Assembly (NCBI GenBank): GCA_003255025.1
Contig: QANY01011938.1
Location: 310,001-374,000 of the forward strand
Reading direction: 5' to 3'
DNA from: Datisca glomerata
Lineage: Eukaryota > Streptophyta > Magnoliopsida > Cucurbitales > Datiscaceae
DNA: 64,000 nucleotides
This document shows positions 41,399 through 54,298 of the stretch, piece after piece. The first letter of the stretch is position 1. Each line of letters starts with the position of its first letter. Position numbers and translations under genes: made by a program. The notes under the pieces were generated by a model. It did not search any database. It worked only from the letters and a program-made list of their open reading frames with translations, and was not told where the DNA came from.

Positions 41399-42133
41399 TC
41401 AATTAGTAGAGTCATCCACTACATTTGAGTATGTAGAAGTCAAACTACATTACTCTGCAATATGGGCTTATACAAAATGACCAAAACTTCCCAAATCTCT
41501 GTTGATTTCTTCAAAAAACTTAGACAAGTTCTCCCAATTAGGATGGATGTGCAAAACACTTTTTTTCAATAATGATATTTATTCCGCCAAATTGCTCGCT
41601 CTCACAACCATGCCTTTAAGCCATTCTATAGCCTGCCATGATCATCGTCGAATCAAGTCGTGCTCTTGTTGTAGTAATTAGTAATCATATCTCAGTGCGT
41701 CGACATTAGTATCATTATTTCTTGCCAATTTCTCTGTCATGTTCTGATACACTCTAACTTGGTGTTCAAGGCTTGCAATGACTTTCAATAATTCTTCACT
41801 ATCATTTGGTGACTCAGTCTTCCTCACTTTTTGATTCTCTAAATCAACTTGTAAATTATCAGCGATTCATCGTAATGAGTCATATTGTTTTTCTAACTCA
41901 ACGATGTACGCATTCTTCTTATCGACGGTCCCTTTAACATCTTCTAAAACCTCTTGTACAAGCTTATTTTTCCTTTCTAGTTTCATGATTCGATCCTCTT
42001 GTGCATAGATTACCACTCGTAAGTTCTCATTGTCCTCTGCCATCCTTCTAATCTTGTTATTCAGTTTGCGAGTGTCAGTTTCTAACTCTAAGCTTTTTCG
42101 CTTCAGAGATTCTTAATCCTCAACTTTGTTTCT
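41399..42133 (-). pseudogene. Retroelement gag coiled-coil region, decayed
   Basis: Read on the - strand, a heptad-like stretch such as DRIMKLERKNKLVQEVLED is visible around 42000-41900, with stops nearby. It continues downstream into the proline-rich gag linker. It probably represents the coiled-coil segment between the N-terminal domain and the capsid. Its upstream part is lost where the truncated LTR is joined at 42134. Confidence 0.5.
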
Positions 42134-42581
42134 CAAAGAAATATCAAATACATTAGTATGAAGAAAAGAGATGATTAATTAGAATGAACAAGATATATCG
42201 TAAGCTAAAATGTAATAGATTTGAAGTACCTTAATAAAAAGAAAAGGAGAAGATGGAAGATGAATAGAAATGAAAACTCTCACTCTTTCTATTTTTCACT
42301 ATTTTCTCAAAACCACTCTTTCTCTCTCTAAAATCCATTCTCTTCCTCACTCTCTAAATCTTCCCTTTCAAGTGAAGACCTCCCATCTATTTATAGGCAA
42401 ACTTAGGGCTTCACTTTTTAATTTTAGTCTTTTTGTTCCTTTTTTTTTAGTCCTTGGACAAATCTTCTTATTTTTAGGCATTGAGTTATTTTTTCAAATC
42501 ATACACATAGTCTTAGACTAGTATATGGGCTAAAAAATTATATTTTTAAAGTATTGGACCAGAAAAAATACGGCATCTACA
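42134..42581 (-). repeat. Truncated LTR (promoter-proximal 448 bp)
   Basis: Matches 30796-31243 and the corresponding end of the LTR at 44968-47276, including the TATA region and the TGTAGATGCC start (42581 on the - strand). About 1.85 kb of the LTR is missing: after 42134 the sequence passes directly into gag coding of the neighbouring unit. A polypurine tract sits against its start at 42582. Confidence 0.8.
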
Positions 42582-43615
42582 GTTGTCCCCCTTTGTTCAC
42601 GCTTCTAAACTTAGAAGGTGTACAAAGGTGTAGATAAGTATTTTGATCGAGAAAAACTATATAGATAAGGAAAATAGAAACCTCGACTTATCGGGTTCTA
42701 TGAAATGACGGAACTTATGAAATGGACCTGAATAGACACAGGCTTCGACCTCGACTCAATTCGGGTTCGATTTAACCCTATAAATTGAAACGGATCAGGC
42801 GCTGACATCGGGCTTCGATCGCGACAAAGTCGGGTTCGATTTAACCTAAGATAAAGGACGCGGACCTGGATAGACGCAGGCTTCGACCTTGACTCGATGC
42901 AGGTTCAATTTAACCATATTAATTGAAACGGACCAGGTGCTGACAGCGGGCTTCGACTGCGACAAAGTTGGGTCCGATTTAACCAAAGATAAAAAAACAA
43001 CGCGGACCTGAATATAGGTAGGCTTCGCCTCGACTCGATGCAGGTTCAATTTAACCATAGATAAAGAAAGGGCGTGGACCTAGATAGACGCAGGCTTCAA
43101 CCTCGAGTCGATGCGGGTTCGATTTAACCATATTAATTGAAACAGACCAGGCGCTGCAACCGGGCTTTGACCGCGACAAAGTTAGGTTCAATTTAACCAA
43201 AGACAAAGAAACGACGTGAACCCGGATATAGGGAGGCTTCGACCTTGACTCGATGCGGGTTCGATTTAACCATATTAATTGAAATGGACCAGGCGCTAGC
43301 ATCGGGCTTCGGCCCCGACAAAATCGTATTTGATTTAACCGAGATATTTGGAAGGAAACGAGCCTGGATAGACGCAGGCTTCGACCTCAACTTAATTCAT
43401 GTTCGATTTAACTAAAGATGTTGAAATGATATTTACAAGTTTCACATGGTGCAAGATCTAGACTAATGCAAGCTCTAAATGTTGGAAAGTCATGTATGAA
43501 TTTTGAAAGAATATTTTTAAATGATTCATGCACTTGAATTGCATCAAAACAGATCAATATGATGCATGTCTATCCATTGTAATTATTGAATATAAATACA
43601 AAGTAGTTAAGAGAG
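42582..43615 (-). repeat. Second retroelement 3' tail with minisatellite
   Basis: Homologous to 31244-32220: polypurine tract, then the alternating minisatellite (about 42725-43415), then the same unique tail. It breaks off at 43615 where the dispersed ~300-bp repeat begins. The minisatellite differs from the first array in unit number and small deletions. Confidence 0.8.
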
Positions 43616-43938
43616 GGGAACCAAGCCCTTTTAACTAGCACAAAAACGCTAAAGCCAGGCGATTGAGACAACATTCCAACATAATAAAATGGCTCTTTAA
43701 TGTTTCTAGGCCTTGCTTAGTCTAGAGGCATACTTTCAACTTTCATTTCGTTAATCTTTGTTATCTGTTCATATGTGATAAATGTCATATATGATTTATC
43801 ACATAATTCCACATTCGGATGTGTAAATTTTGTAAACTTTTGAAATCACAATCACATATTTCTTTGGAGAACTAGCACTTTGTTTCATTCTGATTTGTCT
43901 TGAGGGGAAAATCAGGCACCCATCACAAAAGGTATCAT
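43616..43938 (+). repeat. Dispersed ~320-bp repeat inside the retroelement block
   Basis: Same sequence as 23108-23406 in DUF1218 intron 1, with an extra ~30-bp stretch near 43812-43845. It sits exactly between a retroelement 3' tail and a gag N-terminal fragment, replacing the whole middle of that element. Confidence 0.85.
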
Positions 43939-44967
43939 ATGTGCTTTGTTGCGGGACGTTCAGTAAGGCTTGATATTCTTCAATTGTAGGAGTAAGATCA
44001 ATTGTTCCAAAGGTGAAACATCTGTACAGAGGGACCCAGATATGCATTAAAGCCTTAAGAATGGGAGCGTTGACTATAGTATACAGAAGATAAGCGATGT
44101 GACCATATTTGCCGACAAACAAATTTTTCTGCTCCGGTGAAAAATCCTCCCATATCTTCTTTAACCTCTCCAAGTAAGTGTGTGAGAACTCTATCTTAGT
44201 GATTGATGGTAGAAAAACGACATCCTCCTTTTTCAGACAGTCTCCTTTTTGTTTCTACGTTTCCTCTGACCATTGGGCTACTGTAACTTGATCTTCTATC
44301 ACACTCGGAGTAGAAGTCATGGTCTCTAAAATATGAATGAATTGAATACTTTTCTACAATCCCTATCACGCAACATGATACATGTACGCAAAAAGGAAAG
44401 ACGATGTCAGAAGTGAAACAATGGGAAAAAAAGAAATGTTTAAAGAGCGTAAGACATATATACATGAACAAAATTAATCAGATATCATAATTAAGCAAAA
44501 TCTCTATTTCTATAAAACATTGGTCATGAGATGGACTATAAGAACAAAATGCATGTGTGGTTGGGCTCTCAAATCTCTTAATAAGCTCTCAGATTGTCCT
44601 CATTATTATCCCAATGGAATAACAGTGGCCCCCAAATTGTATCCCGAAAGGGTCGATCTGACTGAGAACTTTCGTGAGCCTGCATGGGAACCTTAGTTCC
44701 ACGAATGCATTCCACTACTCATTCTCGCTAATCCTAAAGGGAAAGCCCAGATACAGGGCTAGTGAATATGTGTGAAATTAAAAATTATGTAAAGAAATAT
44801 ACTTCGTAAAAAAGGACTTATGTACAACCACATGCACGAATCAGGAAAAAAAATAATGAATCAAATAAACAAACAAAAGGATAGTATATGATGAAATTTT
44901 GGCTTGACTCTCTATTGATCTAAAGATGGTTAGACCAACTGTGCGTCCCCAGTGGAGTCCCCAAGCT
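43939..44967 (-). pseudogene. Gag N-terminal fragment and leader of the outer element
   Basis: 44173 down to 43939 encodes the start of the same DUF7745-like gag domain as 28156-27782 (MERLKKIWEDFSPEQKNLF), stopping where the dispersed repeat begins. 44471-44196 is the parallel leader frame. A primer-like site follows the LTR at about 44944-44964. Only the first ~80 codons of gag remain. Confidence 0.75.
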
Positions 44968-47276
44968 ATCGCAATGTGCATGCGACGCAGAGCGGTGATT
45001 GAAAAATCATTTTTGAAAAATAAAGAAATTCGGAGTCGCCATCAATCATTTTAGAGCGTGATTGGTCACCCAATTTTAAAATCAAATATTTTGGTCAGCG
45101 AAAATTTAAAGTTGGTTCGGGAGTCATTTGCGTGTGGGGAATGTATTAGCACCCCACAACGCCCATTATGAAAAATGGTTACCAAATTTAATCAAATACT
45201 ATCCAAATTATTTTTTTAAATAATGTTTTAGAAATTTAATTTTGAATGTCTCATTCGGTACATTTTTCATCATAAAAATGAGCAGATAAATGACCTTCAA
45301 CGGGTGGTAGATAGGCCATTATTTTTTTTAAATCAAAGCGTTATTGGAGTTACTCTCGGTATCCTAAAAATAACTCTTCACCTCAGTAGTTCAAAAAATT
45401 TGGTATACCAAAAATTCTAAAGTCCATCATCGGATTTTTTTAGTGAACTAAATAAAGAAATTAACAAAATTTAAATCAAATTGGTTATGATTTTAATTTA
45501 TGAGCGTCAATTCTGAAGATAAAAGAATAAAATATTAATCACATACAACCGTAACATATGAAAATAATACATAAATAAATAAAAAGAGATAAAAACTATA
45601 AAGAAAAAGAAAAAATAATGGAAAGGAATGTCAGAGACGATAAATATGTATGATAAATTAAAAAAAAATATGTAGAGTGAAAATAATTAAACAAGACGTG
45701 AAATAATTTAAAAGATATATAAAAATAAATTAAAACAAACCAATAATATCTACTTACAAAAATAAAAAAAATAAACAAATACAAAAAAACAAAAAAAAAT
45801 GCAAACGACAAACAAAACAAAGAAACGAATAAAAAAAATAAAAAATCCAGAAAAAGAAACAAAAAAAAAACATTTTTAGAGGGTGACATCACCCTGTGTC
45901 TTTTTTTTTTATTTTTCATTTTTTAAACATATATATGTAAGTATATATTATTTAGTAAATAAATTAATAATAAATTTTTTATGTGTAAAATAAGTTAATC
46001 TATGAAAAAAACTTAATTTCATACATAATTGGCACGGGCATGCTATTTTTTACTACACGGTCTATTAATTAGCACTTTTCATTTCTTCACTCGATGCTAA
46101 TCAAATAGCAAAAGAATGACCATTGATGGTAACTAATTTAAACAAGTGTCACAAAAAATAAATAAATAATTTTGTTTGGGATATAACTATACCATTTTTT
46201 ATTTTGGACTACTTAGTTCTCTAATTATCATTTTTCCTTCCTTCCTTCATTGCTAGGAATGATCATGGATGATAACTAGTTTAAACAAGTGTTACTAAAG
46301 AAAATCAATAATCAAAATAAAATAATTTTTGTTTGGGATATAAATATATCATTTTTTTTATTTTGGACCACTTAGTTCATTAATTACCATTTTTCTTTTA
46401 TTCATGCATTGCTAAGAATGATCATGGATGGTAACTAGTTCAAACAAGTGTCACAAAAATGATGGTCAGAAATTAAAAAGAAGAGAAGAGAAGACTTGTA
46501 AGAACATAAAAAGAATCAAAACTTAAATATTTGCATAATCTTGTATAGAGGTTTTTACTCTCTATTTTATGCATTTTTATGTATAAAAAATTATCATAGG
46601 AGATCTTTTCATCAAATGTACACTTTCAACCCATTAAATGATTGATTCACATTGAGTTAATTTTACACCTCTTAAAATTTTATCTTCATTCTCATTGATT
46701 GAGTTGATGACAAAAAAATCTCATTATCAAACTTGTAAAGAAATAAACAATATCTGAAAATAAAACTTAAGATTAAGAGTAGGAGAAATGATAAAGAATG
46801 GGCAAACCAACCTATATATGGAAAATGAAACAAAGAAATATCAAATACATGAATATGAAGAAAAGATATGATTAATTAGAATGAACAAGATATATTGTAA
46901 ACTAAAATGCAAGAGATTTGAAGTATCTTAATCAAAAGAAAAAGAAAAGATGGAAGATGAATAGAAATGAAAACTCTCATTCTTTCTATTTTTCACTATT
47001 TTCTCAAAACCTCTCTCCTCTCTCTAAAATCCCTTCTCTTCCTCACTCTCCAAATCTATCATTTCAAGTGAATACATTCCTCCCCTCTATTTATAGGCAA
47101 ACTTAGGGCTTCACTTTTTAATTTTAGTCTTTTTGTTCCTTTTTTTAGTTTTAGTCGTTGGACAAATCTTCTTATTTTTAGGCATTGTGCTATTTTTCAA
47201 ATCATACACATAGTATATGGGCAAAACAAAATTTGTATTTTTAAAGTATTGGACCGAACAAAATAGGATATCTACA
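44968..47276 (-). repeat. Complete outer LTR (2309 bp)
   Basis: Similar over its full length to 28928-31243. On the - strand it begins TGTAGATATCC at 47276 and ends with ...GCGATA at 44968, where the terminal CA is mutated to TA. It has the TATA region (about 47085-47100) and the same ~160-bp internal repeats (about 46100-46450). The AAATG duplication follows directly at 47277-47281. Confidence 0.85.
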
Positions 47277-47393
47277 AAATGTCTGGAATGTTGGTAAAGT
47301 TTAGAGACCCCATTTTTTGATATGATAAGTTATAAAAAATTTGGATGCCTGGAATCTCTCATTAATTATTTCTTATATTTCTCTCAAACTAAC

Positions 47394-47625
47394 CTCCATC
47401 ACTATTGTAAAGGATTTTTTCTTCCGCATCAATAAAATCTTGTTATTGATTTGTGAGGAATGACCAAGAGATTAGAGAGTGAAAGAGAGTGTAATCAAAG
47501 CACTGAGTAATGTATTGAATTGTGTATACTCTCTCTCTCTCACTCTAATCTCTTAGTCATTTCTCACTAGTCAGTAACAATATTCTATTGGTGGGGAGGA
47601 AAAAATCATTTACAACTCCCTCACA
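47394..47625. repeat. Foldback element: ~100-bp inverted repeats, ~32-bp loop
   Basis: 47394-47493 is the imperfect reverse complement of 47526-47625; blocks such as aagagattagag and gattttttc match in register and I estimate about 80% pairing. The loop is roughly 47494-47525. Transcription in either direction would give a long hairpin. A MITE or a young small-RNA locus are both possible; no target duplication was found. Confidence 0.75.
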
Positions 47626-50600
47626 CCATCTTCTATATATATGCTAAATAATAGGCAATTGGACAATTAAATTTATTTACTTTACCAATATGACTATAAA
47701 TTTTATTTTTGAAATACCAATATGAATATGAGTATAATAAATTATATGTTTATGGTCTCTTGGATAGATGAAATCATTAAAATATTTCTAATTCTAGCAT
47801 AATATATTAGTCCAGGGGTAAAAGTGAAATTGTAAATCAATAAATTCTTATAACATTCTCTTACACATATTCATCAAAATAAATAAAATAATTTAACATT
47901 CTTCCCGTTTGATTTTTTTTTTATATTTTCTCAGTTGTCATTCTTTATCATTGTTTTATTTGTATCTTATTATTTAAGTATTTCATCCTCAATATTTTTT
48001 AGATAAATTTACAATGTGACCATTATGATAAAGTAACAATTTAGCTATTGCAGCTAGTAAGCATGTACATAAAATGAATAAAAAGAAAAGAAATAGATTT
48101 TATTTTACCAAATAAATAAATTAACAATTATATTTTACCATATTATAAATTAAGTAATAAACAATAAGTAAAATTAATTAATTAACAAGTCATACATAAA
48201 CATAATTTAGTTAACAGGTAAAATTAAAAATTTATAATTTTACTTACAATATTCACTTTCACATTTCATAAAAACAAACGAAGTAATTTAACATTCTAGG
48301 CATTAAATCATAGCATTCTCGAGTATAACAAATAAAATAATTTTAACTTTCGGACATATATATTCTGACAATCATATTCTAATAATCTTATTCTAAAAAT
48401 CATTTACTCGTAATTTTATATCAAACGACCTATATTTTTTTATTTAGTCAAGATTTGAGCTATACAGATGATGGACGATCTAATCTAGACCAACTACCAA
48501 TTAATTGATGGATCTTGGAACTGTCGAAACCCTGATTCAAAATTTAGGACCTGGATAGCAGATGTTTCAAATAAAAGACTTAATCTTAATTGATTCTGAA
48601 AACTATTTTCCAATAATATTTTTTCCCGAAACGTTGTCTTCTAAAAACTCGTTATCAAACCAATCCAATTGTAATGATCTTAAACTGGACTGCATGGACT
48701 CCAAACAACTGTTTTCTCCATTGTAATTAAGTGAGATTCACTGCACCCTTCTATTTGATTAATTAATAGCCATTCTCACTTGTCTTGTCAAATAGTACAA
48801 GCAGCACAGCCGTTTCTCAGTGTATCAGGAATATCAGATGATGCTTCAAAATTTTATGAAAGTTTCGTAGTTCACCAATTCCTCACTCTAACCCAAACCA
48901 TTAATCCCAGTGTTGCAGATGGTTACATTACAAGTCATTTGATCATAAATGCTATGAATCATTTATGGTTTTTTTTCCTTTTTATTATGTTAAGAAGAAA
49001 AATCTCCACCCTTTAATCTTTCTCTTGCTTATTTATCCTTAAACTCCAACTTGATCTTACATAATTTCCATCTAGGTTGCTTAGATGACATTAGGAGCTA
49101 GAGTCTGTCCTTGAAAATGACAAAAAAAAACTATTCTTAGTTTTCTTTTATGACAAGAAATTATGCCAATTATTTTAATTTATGGGTTACTTAAACTTAG
49201 AAATAAATCCTAATGTATATTTAGTTACATCACAACATGAGTCAAGAGTTTTTACGTCAAACGTTATAGAAGTAAAACTCAATTCACGTATCTGATCACT
49301 AAATTGATGATCGAGAACGTCAGATAATATGTTCTAGTTGAATGTTTTTCTTCTAAAAAATATTGTTTAAAATTTTATGAATTTTTTAAATTGTGTAAAT
49401 TAATTGGAAACGTTAGAGTTCACATGCAAAGCTTTAAACTTGATTGGAAATGTGAGACTGTCATGTCTCCTTTTACGACAATTGATAATAGATATCACAC
49501 ATGCACTCAGTTTTTCTTTAATTAATTAATTAATTAGCCTTTCGTTTTTTCTTAATTACATGCAAACCAGATGTAAGCTCAAGTTCATTTTCTTTAACAG
49601 TTTTGGAATGGAATTTTGTAGTTAGCAATTGGGATTTCAAAATGTTGTCACATTTATTGAAAGGGTTGGACTCCTAGAGCTTATGCTGGTTGTCATTTTT
49701 TTTGTTCATAAAAGTTTCAATTTTATTCATTTGACCCCTAAATTTATTATTAGATTCTAAATTCATAGATTAAAGTAGAGGTATTTAAGGTTCGGCTCGT
49801 TTCGAATTAAAAATATTTATTACCTCTGTTTATTTCTAGAAGCGGACCCTCTGTCATTTACTTCTGAACAGTAGATGGAGTCGTTCATTTCAATCTGAAT
49901 TATTTAGATAAAAATAAATAGACAAAATTGTTTGAGATTTTTTCTTTTCTAATTAGATGAAATTTACTTTCTGGCATTGGACCTTGAAAGATAGATGATC
50001 TCTATAGAAAAAATGAGGCGGACAGAAATCTCATGTAATCAACAAATAATAATAGCATTTGTATGATTTATACAATTATCATAAACTGCAACACAATAGT
50101 ACAGCTCTATGGTGGATGATGAGCAATGGGAATCTGTGACTAGATGATACTCATGCTTATGATTGGTCTCTTGAGATTCTTTAAATATCAATTCTTTAAA
50201 TGTCGCCTAATTTGAATTTGGACATATAAAAATAATAATAAATTTACCTCTAGCTTTGTTGTCATTTCAACTCATTGTGTGTGAGAAAGAGAATTGCGTG
50301 TCTTGGAACAAAGGGGCAAAATTTTGGCAAAGGTAGCAAGATGTACATTAAAGTTGGGTCATAAAAACAACCAAATCTTTACTTAACTGCTCTATTATTT
50401 GCAATAACTATTGGATTACTCTTGTTAACCTTTTTTGGTCAAGTTTTGGTATTTAGGCTTTTTGAAGGACTTATCAGAAAATATAAACATGGCAATCCTC
50501 CTATCCAACATATGTTAAGACAAAAACTTAAATTTTGAATACACTTTTTAGAGGTCGTAAATCAATTAGAAACGATAGTTGGAGTGTTGTCATGTAAGAG

Positions 50601-51167
50601 ACGATCATAGTTATATCAACTCATATATCTTATATTGCTGATTATTATTATAAAAAAGTGCTACTTAATTTATTACGATGACTTATTTATGAACCGTCGT
50701 TTTCAATTTCAAACGAATGTCATAGAATACTTGTTTGTAGAAGTGAATATTACTTATAAAACTAAAAATGTTATTATGGTTTATTTATTAAAAACCACTT
50801 CTTTCCACTTTGTCAATCGAAACACAGATCATAATCCAATGATAGGATACAACTCAATCTAAAGGAAAAGCATGTGTTAATCTCTCTTCCCTCTTTCTAT
50901 TTTAAACAAAGAATCACTTTCATGATCAAACAGGCTGTTAGGAATCAAGCCACATGGGGTAAACACAATTATCAAACTGATGTCCTTAAGTAAATTAATT
51001 AATTTGTTTATGATAAATCTAAATTAATTTATTAATAAAAGCTGTAATTTTATAAAGCATCACAAACCATGACTATGGGTTATGGATGTTATTGTCATTG
51101 TATGCGACCTGGTTTTGTTGTTTTTAAATTACTAAATTACCTATAATAAAATTGTTAGTTTAAAATA

Positions 51168-52086
51168 GAGAAAATTTCACTGAGATCTTCTGTGATTTTC
51201 TTAAATGATACTCACATCCTCTTTAGGTTTAAAATATCATTCACACTCTATAAGATTTTTAAGTAAGGACATCCACACCCATATAGTTAAATTTTATGTT
51301 AAATGATAGTAAAAGATAATAATATCCCTCAATGAATAACATAAAATTATTAAAATACCCTCAATTTATCATCCTCATTTGAAAACCCTAGCCCGTGACT
51401 TCACCTACCTCGTGGCTTCTCCCCAAATGAGCTTCTCATTCCTCCACCCACATCAAAGCACAAACTTCCACATGCGTCTTCACCTATCCCTCACCTTGCA
51501 CAACTGCATCTGCCTCCTCTGAGTTTCAGTCCTCCCTCGTGTCCTCCGTAAGAACCCATATTGCTTCGTCTCCTCTCCTTCTCTCCTCATCTGTCGGCGA
51601 CAAACTCTCAAAGAACCCAGATTGCTTGCCTGCTTAGATTGCTTCGAACTTCGAAGAACTCATGTTTGATTCTGAAATTTGGGTTCTGATTTTTTGTTGT
51701 GTTAATTGCATGGAAACAAGGGTGGGGTTGGAAGAATTTGGTTCGAAGAACTTGTATTTTTTGTTGGATAAATTGTTTTGGATTCGAAAAGAACTTGTAT
51801 TTGGTAAATTGTTCTCTAAATTTTTGTAATTGTTTTGCACATTTGGTTCAAAAAGTCTGAATTTTTGTAAATTGTTCGGTATTGTTCTGGGTTCAAAAAC
51901 AACCTGTAATTTGGTAAATTCATTGAGGGATGTTATTGTCTTTTACTACTATTTAACAGAAAACTAACTACATGAGTGTAAGTGTCCTTCCTTAAAAATC
52001 ATAGGGGGTGTGAGTAGTATTTCTAAACATAGAAAGGTGTAAGTGTCACTTAAAAAAATCACATGAAATGTCTGTGAAATTTTTTC
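51168..52086. mobile_element. Mutator-like non-autonomous element, 919 bp
   Basis: Long terminal inverted repeats at 51168-51334 and 51921-52086 match over ~166 bp, with ends gagaaaatttcac and gtgaaattttttc. An exact 9-bp direct repeat TTTAAAATA flanks the element (51159-51167 and 52087-52095). Nine-base target duplications and long inverted repeats are typical of Mutator-like elements. The interior (51335-51920) encodes no transposase; its first half is clearly richer in C and G than the surroundings. Confidence 0.88.
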
Positions 52087-53535
52087 TTTAAAATAATATT
52101 TTCAAATCTATATGGCGTTTTAGCGATGCATTAACGAGGCTTAAAAATAAATCTTGCAATGAAATTTTAATCTCATCTTTTTTCCTTAATCAGACAATTT
52201 CACGTGTAAAGATTGCCAAAATCAATTATTAGATCACTATAATCCCATCTAAAATTACATCATTTATGTTGTCAATCCACAATTAATTACAAGTTTTGAA
52301 CTGGGCCGTAGGTATCCAATTAGAAATTAGTGTAATTATAAATATTGATGAATTAAATAATTAATGCTTACTGTTCTAATACAATGTATCTCCATCCTCA
52401 CGAAACTGTAGAAATAGATATGTTTTTAAAATAAAGATCATTCTTATTAATGTATTAGTTCTAAGGACGTGTTTTACACGTGATAAATTATAACATGTAT
52501 TGTATATTTCACACGTATCTTGTCACATAATTTTGCTGTTACAGTAAATGTAGTATCAAAATAGTAATGAGATTTGTGCTTCCAAATCCCAATGACTGAT
52601 TTAATTTTAAGAGAATTTAAGAGATGAAATGGAAAGCTCCATGAAGGACATGGTTTTGCTAAAAGCTTTAAATTGAAGGAAAAGAGTTTTTATTAAGTAG
52701 GACTGAGTTGTTGAGTCTGTGACAATGGTAGCTATGTTCTCTGCTTTCTCTCTCTCTTTGTTTTTTTACTGTGATTTTGGCCACATTCATGTTTCTCAGA
52801 CAGTTTTTCCTTTTTGACTTTGAAAAGACAACAACCTCCCATGTTTCAGCCTTTATGTATACGTCTTGTCTGTTATTTTTTTGATTAAAAGATAATTTTT
52901 TTATTAAAAAAACATAAATACATAAATATAATGAACATACTCTAAAAACCACGTGGCATAAACAAAAGAAATTATCTAATCTAAGAGGAAGTTTAAATCA
53001 CAACCACCTTTTAATAGATCATCATCAAAAGACATGTTCCTATCCTTAGCAAGAAATCACATTCTTTCTCTAACCATCCTTATGATTTTTTTTTGAGATA
53101 AAGAAAAGAACCAACATATTGTTTCTCTCTATTCATATACAATAGATAAAAATAGTATGAGCAAGTTTAATACGAACTGATCAGCAGATTTAACAGAGGT
53201 AGAAAAAAGAATTCAGGACTAGAAAACAGTTTGTCTATTATTTTCACTCGCTCATTAACTTAACCCATTTTATAATTTCCTTTTCATTCTCATTCAACCT
53301 TTGTTTATTCGAGATCTAAATTCTATGTTATTGCATGTCAACTTCAAAGTTGAATCTAGACCGTTGAAATCTTATTGGATAGTCTAAATTTATCGAACTA
53401 TTATGTTTGTCGTTAGCATTTCTACGTATGAATTAATTATTGAAAAATGGATTTATATTTATCTAATATAAAATTATTTTTGTTTACTTTTTTAGGTAAA
53501 TATTTGTTTTTCTATTCAACGGCTCAATCTAATTG

Positions 53536-54298
53536 GAGCAGCCCTATTCATAGTTTATTTTCTCTCAAAACTTCTCCCCCTCCCTGAAACCCACCAACAA
53601 TGCTTTGGCCATCTCCACGGGGAGAGTTTCCCAACCCTCCCCATGGCCGTTCCCCCATGTTGTCCTCTTTCTCTTCCTAGGCTCCCTTTCCTTCCTCCCC
53701 CTTCTTTCTCTCTCTTCTATCCTCTCACCCCTTCTCTCTTTCTTACTCAAAGCTCAAACCTTCATTTTTGCTGACCGCCTCTACTTCTCTCTCATTTCCT
53801 TTCCTTCCCTCTCGTCTTTTGTTTCTCTTTATCTTTTAGGTCTGTCATTGGCAGTTACAAGCGGAGGTCTGCCATTTTGGAAGTTTTACCGGCTGTGTAG
53901 ATTTTGATCCCCCCAGATCTCGTGTCTGTGGTGATTTTCTTCTCTTCAGATCTGGCTGTTTATGGAGTTTACGAGGCATATTTTGAGTACATCACAGTCG
54001 GGGTTCTCAGATCTGTTTGAGGTTGTCATGCTCTTTATGCAGATATGCTGGTGTAGCGTGCTAGTCGGCCAAGCCAGGAGTGGATGGTGGAGGACTTGTT
54101 GAACGAGCCTATCGTGCTCTATATGTGTGTATTTTATGCACACGATTACCTCCCTAGACCTAATTAGGTGTTTATTGGTCTTAACTAGTACTTGTATTAA
54201 CGTATTTATATTTAAATCTGATAATCTGTTTCAGATTCTGGATTTATTTATATCATTTCATTATTATTGAAGAAATGAATTGTTTCCTTTAAAAAAAT
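53536..54298 (+). mobile_element. Retroposed (LINE-like or processed) segment with poly-A end
   Basis: The segment ends in cctttaaaaaaat and is flanked by imperfect direct repeats, ggctcaatctaattg (53521-53535) and ggcacgatctaattg (54299-54313), 13 of 15 bases identical. This arrangement is the mark of target-primed reverse transcription. The first half is strongly C/T-rich and the second half unique. An open frame at 53605-53907 has low-complexity composition and no family resemblance. It could be an internally deleted LINE or a retroposed transcript leader. Confidence 0.6.

Larger units (their letters stand above)
26061..47276 (-). mobile_element. 21-kb Ty3/gypsy block: chained and nested LTR retroelements
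   Basis: The whole block is retroelement DNA on the - strand. Both outer edges are LTR ends, and an exact 5-bp direct repeat AAATG flanks the block (26056-26060 and 47277-47281), as expected for one integration event. Reading on the - strand from 47276: full LTR (44968-47276), primer site and gag start, 3' internal tail, truncated LTR (42134-42581), gag, protease, reverse transcriptase, RNase H, integrase, 3' tail, full LTR (28928-31243), primer site, gag start, truncated outer LTR (26061-27088). A further related element is nested in the middle (38852 to about 40320). Domain order places it in Ty3/gypsy, and a second RNase H-like domain suggests the Tat group. Reading frames contain stops and frame changes, so it appears non-autonomous. 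Confidence 0.88.

Noticed and set aside
48780..49016. + strand frame of 78 codons
   Set aside because: No ATG at its start, no recognisable family, and no exon partners or splice context nearby.
53605..53907. 100-codon frame in the retroposed segment
   Set aside because: It is leucine/serine-rich low-complexity translation of a C/T-rich tract, with no known domain.
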